Source: Bacillus rubiinfantis (GTDB lineage Bacteria; Bacillota; Bacilli; Bacillales; Cytobacillaceae). Taken from it: a stretch of DNA of 64,000 nt. A program made the translations under genes and the position numbers. Location: the NCBI GenBank assembly GCA_000752035.1, contig CCFE01000024.1, positions 310,001-374,000 on the forward strand. Reading direction: 5' to 3'. The notes beneath the pieces were generated by a model, which searched no databases, was not told the origin of the DNA, and saw only the letters and a list, made by a program, of their open reading frames with translations. Shown here one piece after another: positions 60,739-64,000 of the stretch (positions are counted from its first letter, which is position 1; each line of letters starts with the position of its first letter).

Positions 60739-60776
60739 AGAAAAAAGTCCGGTTCTCATGCTCCGGACTTTTTTCT
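60739..60776. terminator. Bidirectional terminator between the SASP gene and rsgI
   Basis: 12-bp stem AAAAAAGTCCGG (60741-60752) / CCGGACTTTTTT (60763-60774). Confidence 0.9.
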
Positions 60777-60777
60777 T

Positions 60778-61974
60778 TTAATTCTTGTCAGAATGCTTAC
60801 TATTATTTTGCCTTGCTCTATTATCGTTACGTTTTGGTTCTTGTTGCGGTTTTCCCTTGGCAAAGGACTTCTTTCCCTTACTTTTTGCTTGTGAAGGGGA
60901 CTTACCATTTTGCTTTGCCTGATTCGGTTGTTTTTTCGCTTTGTGCTGTAATCGATTTTCTTTAGCATTCCTATTGTTTTTTGACTGTGGCTTATTTTTT
61001 TGTTTGTTAGGCGTTGGGTTAGTTTTTACTTGCTTTTTTGCCCCCTGTTTTTGGCTGGTTGGCTTCTTAGGTTGTACATGAATTTGTGTCTGTTGTTGCA
61101 CCCGATTTTTATTCTTTAGCGGTTTCCCAGTGTCATTTAATTTTTGCACTTTCTGTTTTTTCTCTGTAACCAGTGGCGTCAGTTTCTTACTTTCCTTCGT
61201 TCCATTTCTTTTTGTCCCCGGTGTCTTGCTTTTATTTTGACTATTGTGTTTCGGTGTCACTTTTTCAATGTTATTAGACCCGTTCGCTGGTAATGATTCT
61301 TTTTTCAATTGACGTTTAGCAGCCTGATATTTACCTGCTGTAAGTCCCTGTTTATGCGCTTTGTTTAGGGTTTGTTTCGTTCCTGCTACAACGGTTAAAT
61401 CCAAATGCTGTGCACTCATCAAATCTTTAATTTCACCCAGGTTTTGCTTAAGCTTTTTTTCCGCTGCTTTCTCGGTTTCCTCAGTCCGTACAGTCGAGAA
61501 AATGACATGCTTATTCCTCTCCAATAAGCCAGCCCGTTTCATTTCTGTTACTATCCTCTTTGTTACATCAACAACATCTTGCTTTTTCCAATTCGTCAGC
61601 TTAGAGATGACCTTTTTGCCGGTCTGATTGTAGCCAGTTAACTCGATTACTTGCATTTTTTTGTTAACACCAAGCTCGATACTAGGATTTACATCAATTG
61701 ACATATAAGCATAGGCTTTGTCATTTTGATAAAAGGACAGCAGGGAGAAAATAAACACAACAAAAGCGATGGCAACAATCCAGACTGGTTTATGACTAAT
61801 CATCCGTAATTGTTTAAAAAATGAAGTTCGATTATCTGTTTCAAAAGGGAAAAAGGTTATTTCCTCACCAAGAGTATATACTTGATTTAGTTTCTTAGTT
61901 CGTAAAAACTCACCTTCAGGGGTTAAAACTGTAAGAAAATTTCCATCTATTTCCATTACAATCCCTGTTTTCAT
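60778..61974 (-). CDS. rsgI: RsgI anti-sigma-I factor
   Basis: 398 aa. RsgI N-terminal cytosolic domain (about 1-55), one membrane span (about 64-84, PVWIVAIAFVVFIFSLLSF), an extracellular domain (about 88-215, MSIDVNPSIELGVNKK), and a C-terminal region of about 180 residues that is Lys/Gln/Asn-rich and low in complexity. It holds SigI inactive and releases it on heat or wall stress. The ATG overlaps the sigI stop by 4 nt (ATGA). No carbohydrate-binding module, unlike clostridial RsgI. Confidence 0.92.
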   Translation of the reverse strand: MKTGIVMEIDGNFLTVLTPEGEFLRTKKLNQVYTLGEEITFFPFETDNRTSFFKQLRMISHKPVWIVAIAFVVFIFSLLSFYQNDKAYAYMSIDVNPSIELGVNKKMQVIELTGYNQTGKKVISKLTNWKKQDVVDVTKRIVTEMKRAGLLERNKHVIFSTVRTEETEKAAEKKLKQNLGEIKDLMSAQHLDLTVVAGTKQTLNKAHKQGLTAGKYQAAKRQLKKESLPANGSNNIEKVTPKHNSQNKSKTPGTKRNGTKESKKLTPLVTEKKQKVQKLNDTGKPLKNKNRVQQQTQIHVQPKKPTSQKQGAKKQVKTNPTPNKQKNKPQSKNNRNAKENRLQHKAKKQPNQAKQNGKSPSQAKSKGKKSFAKGKPQQEPKRNDNRARQNNSKHSDKN

Positions 61975-62714
61975 GAATCCAGTACCCCCTTGATATAATC
62001 CTTCATATACACATAATCTCCAGCCAAAATTATGGCCATAGCAATAATGTATTTTCTGTTGCGCTCTATCGTCTTACGACTCACATCTACTATTTTTTCT
62101 AATTGTTTAACAGGCAGTCGTTTTTTTTCAAACAATAAATGCTTTAATTCAGTATGATCCACTAATGCTTTTGCCACTAACATGGCATTTTTTCTGGCGT
62201 CAGCATGCTTAGGTGAATTATCGACTAAATCACTAAATTTCAAGTCATAAGAAAGAAGTACTTGCTGTAGCCGCAAAACTTCCTCTTTCCTCTGCTGCTC
62301 ATCGCTCTTCTTATAATAATCCTCAAGTGAAAGTTCATTCACAATTGTTATGCCAGCAGTTTCATCCTCTTTCTCATTAATAATATCCATGCTTATATGC
62401 TGGTTTTTCGCTTGTTTCCGGATATAATCAATGACTCTTCGTTTTATAATTATTTCTGCAAAGTTTAACAGTGAGCTTTTGCGCTCAGGAGTATATTTTT
62501 CAATTGCTTCATGAAAAGCAATGAGGCCTATGCTAAATTCATCATCCGTTTCGTAAATATATCGTTTACATACAGAAGAAACAGTTCTAGCGATGAATGG
62601 TTTATATGAGTCTATTAATTCATTTAAGAGCGTTTGGTTCCCTTGTTGGATTAATAGTACGGTTTCTTCTAATGACTTTTTCTTTTTTTTTGTTACAAAT
62701 AAGAAACTCAGCAT
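61971..62714 (-). CDS. sigI: RNA polymerase sigma factor SigI
   Basis: 247 aa. Region 2 (YETDDEFSIGLIAFHEAIEKYTPERKSSLLNFAEIIIKRRVIDYIRK) and a C-terminal region 4-like helix-turn-helix (LPVKQLEKIVDVSRKTIERNRKY). SigI is a heat- and envelope-stress sigma factor in Bacillus (targets include lytE and mreBH). Start ATG at 62714 after GAGGTG; the in-frame extension to 62750 lies over the SD and -10. Operon with rsgI. Confidence 0.93.
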   Translation of the reverse strand: MLSFLFVTKKKKKSLEETVLLIQQGNQTLLNELIDSYKPFIARTVSSVCKRYIYETDDEFSIGLIAFHEAIEKYTPERKSSLLNFAEIIIKRRVIDYIRKQAKNQHISMDIINEKEDETAGITIVNELSLEDYYKKSDEQQRKEEVLRLQQVLLSYDLKFSDLVDNSPKHADARKNAMLVAKALVDHTELKHLLFEKKRLPVKQLEKIVDVSRKTIERNRKYIIAMAIILAGDYVYMKDYIKGVLDS

Positions 62715-62735
62715 ATGCTCACCTCTATTCGACCA

Positions 62736-62741
62736 ATTATA
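62736..62741 (-). promoter_or_regulatory. Extended -10 promoter of sigI
   Basis: TGTTATAAT on the minus strand, 22 bp before the sigI start; no good -35, so an extended -10 SigA promoter is likely. Confidence 0.55.
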
Positions 62742-62794
62742 ACATAACATCTTGGTCTATAGGAGAATCAGCACGGCTTTGGTTCCCTAAATAA

Positions 62795-62823
62795 TACGCG
62801 ATGAAGGATTATTTGTGGGGGTG
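62795..62823 (-). promoter_or_regulatory. Possible SigI autoregulatory promoter
   Basis: Minus strand CACCCCC (62817-62823), 18 nt, then CGTA (62795-62798). C-rich -35 plus CGWA -10 is the SigI promoter type as I recall it. Confidence 0.4.
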
Positions 62824-62834
62824 TTTAAATTTTT

Positions 62835-62866
62835 TAATTAAAAAAAGGCGGAGATATCCGCCAAAA
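62835..62866 (-). terminator. Terminator after prfC
   Basis: 6-bp stem GGCGGA (62847-62852) / TCCGCC (62857-62862), then T7 on the minus strand. Confidence 0.85.
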
Positions 62867-64000
62867 TTATTCATGCTGATCCATTGGATTATATAATTTT
62901 ACATTTGGGTTTTTATCTTGGAACCATCTTAATGCGAAATCATTTTCAAATAAGAATACATAGTGATCAAAGCGGTCCTTTACCAGCAAGCTTCTAGAAC
63001 TCGAGAGATTTTCATCAACCTCATCATTTTCAATCCAGCGGGCAATCTTTGAACCTAAACGTTCCATTATAACTTCAGCATTGTATTCATTTCTCATTCG
63101 ATGTTCAAATACCTCGAATTGAAGCTGTCCAACAGCCCCTAATAAATACTCCTCCATTCTGACTGTCTTATACAGCTGTATTGCACCCTCTTGAACCAGC
63201 TGCTGGATCCCTTTATGGAATGATTTTTGTTTCAACACATTTTTAGCACTAACGCGAACAAATAATTCCGGGGTAAACTGTGGTAATCTTTCGAATTGAA
63301 AGTCGTTCTTTCCAACCGTTAAGGTGTCACCAATTTGATACGTCCCTGTGTCATATAAACCGATAATATCACCGCTGACAGCCTCGTCAACCGTATTGCG
63401 CTCCTCAGCCATAAACGAGGTAGACTGCGATAGTTTTAGTTGTTTTCCTAAACGCGGAATTGTAACCGTCATTCCTCGTTCAAACTTGCCGGAACATATA
63501 CGGACAAACGCAATACGGTCTCGGTGTGCCGGATTCATATTGGCTTGAATTTTAAAAACAAACCCAGAAAACTGTTCTGAAAGCGGGTCAATTTCACCAA
63601 CTGAGGAATTCCTAGCTTTCGGAGAAGGAGCAAATTGTAAATAGGTTTCCAGAAATGTTTGAACACCAAAGGCAGTAAGAGCACTGCCAAAGAAAACAGG
63701 TGTTAACGTTCCAGCGGCCACTCTACTTTCTGAGAATTCGTTGCCTGCCTCATTCAAAAGCATAATCTCCTCAAGTGTTTGGTCATATAACCCAGAGGTT
63801 TTCAACTTATGATCCCCGTCTATTTCTCCTTCTTCATTTAAAGGAATAAAGCGGTCTGCCTCATTTTCACGGAATTGCTCAATTCGATTGTAATAGCGGT
63901 CATAAATTCCTAAAAATTCTTTTCCCATGCCAATCGGCCAGTTCATTGGATATGATTCAATTCCTAGAACCTCTTCTAATTCGGCAAGCAGCTCTAAAGG
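62867..64000 (-). CDS. prfC: Peptide chain release factor 3, C-terminal part
   Basis: The open frame runs through the right edge; 377 codons are visible and the G-domain start lies outside. Visible: the G-domain end (SYPMNWPIGMGKEFLGIYD), domain II (FKIQANMNPAHRDRIAFVRICSG) and the RF3 C-terminal domain (VGQLQFEVFEHRMRNEYNAEV). RF3 is a GTPase that recycles RF1/RF2 from the ribosome. B. subtilis 168 lacks it as far as I recall, whereas many other Bacillaceae carry it. A start at 63946 would be an artefact of the cut. Confidence 0.93.
   Translation of the reverse strand, partial: PLELLAELEEVLGIESYPMNWPIGMGKEFLGIYDRYYNRIEQFRENEADRFIPLNEEGEIDGDHKLKTSGLYDQTLEEIMLLNEAGNEFSESRVAAGTLTPVFFGSALTAFGVQTFLETYLQFAPSPKARNSSVGEIDPLSEQFSGFVFKIQANMNPAHRDRIAFVRICSGKFERGMTVTIPRLGKQLKLSQSTSFMAEERNTVDEAVSGDIIGLYDTGTYQIGDTLTVGKNDFQFERLPQFTPELFVRVSAKNVLKQKSFHKGIQQLVQEGAIQLYKTVRMEEYLLGAVGQLQFEVFEHRMRNEYNAEVIMERLGSKIARWIENDEVDENLSSSRSLLVKDRFDHYVFLFENDFALRWFQDKNPNVKLYNPMDQHE

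Noticed and set aside
1..64000. tRNA, rRNA, CRISPR, prophage, IS elements, T-box or metabolite riboswitches
   Set aside because: I looked for cloverleaf-ending CCA sequences, regular direct repeats, transposase motifs and known leader motifs; none was convincing apart from the GlpP-type leader.

Overview
The window is chromosomal DNA from an AT-rich, endospore-forming Bacillaceae bacterium (Bacillus/Neobacillus-like). Most genes match, in content and local order, two neighbouring stretches of the Bacillus subtilis map: ylaN-ylaF, yktC-speA and pdh-rnjA, then the yku/ykv genes. Spore genes (two SASP-type genes, YlaJ, phosphorelay kinases, a Spo0E-type phosphatase), Gram-positive ribosome binding sites and frequent TTG/GTG starts fit this. 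I see no rRNA, tRNA, CRISPR array, prophage, transposase or plasmid feature.

Layout. 0-9.5 kb: start of ftsW, ylaN, ylaL, PIN-PhoH ATPase, ylaJ lipoprotein, ylaI, the typA-ylaH operon, ylaF, yktC, ykzI, yktB, yktA. 9.7-17.9 kb: speA, a homologue of the dual-function RNA SR1 with its SR1P peptide, a DUF1885-like gene, and the pdhABCD operon. 17.9-22.4 kb: ykyA, peptide deformylase, a 23-codon basic peptide gene, rpoY-rnjA, ktrC. 22.4-31 kb: ykuV, dapL-dapH (lysine/peptidoglycan), ccpC, an MFS efflux pump, the c-di-AMP receptor darB, ykuJ, ykuI, ykuE. 31-38.7 kb: a PAS-GGDEF-EAL c-di-GMP enzyme, ykyB, patA, ykwC, a lipoprotein, ptsHI. 38.9-43 kb: glpD with a GlpP-type leader, glpK with an upstream cre site, ykvS. 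43-50.2 kb: a CPBP protease, ykvI, clpE under CtsR sites, an M3 oligoendopeptidase, a 2-hydroxyacid dehydrogenase. 50.3-54.1 kb: ykvE, kinD, a Spo0E-family phosphatase and a second phosphorelay-type kinase. 54.2-57.5 kb: a two-gene 2-oxoacid:ferredoxin oxidoreductase. 57.8-64 kb: a B12-binding radical SAM protein, four small spore-type genes, rsgI-sigI, and prfC cut by the right edge.

How the genes work together. Central carbon control dominates: PDH, SR1 (CcpN/CcpA-type sites), CcpC, HPr/EI, GlpK/GlpD with cre and GlpP-type control, and a second, ferredoxin-linked route for 2-oxoacid oxidation. A second theme is second messengers and sporulation input: DarB (c-di-AMP), YkuI and the GGDEF-EAL protein (c-di-GMP), two sensor kinases and an opposing phosphatase.

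Most of the window is conserved backbone, and I found no clear new multi-gene system. The least explained structures are a dispersed hairpin repeat present three times (40.7, 43.0 and 60.7 kb), one copy inside the glpD leader; the free-standing 23-aa amphipathic basic peptide gene; and a pair of tiny spore-type genes at 59.6-59.9 kb.
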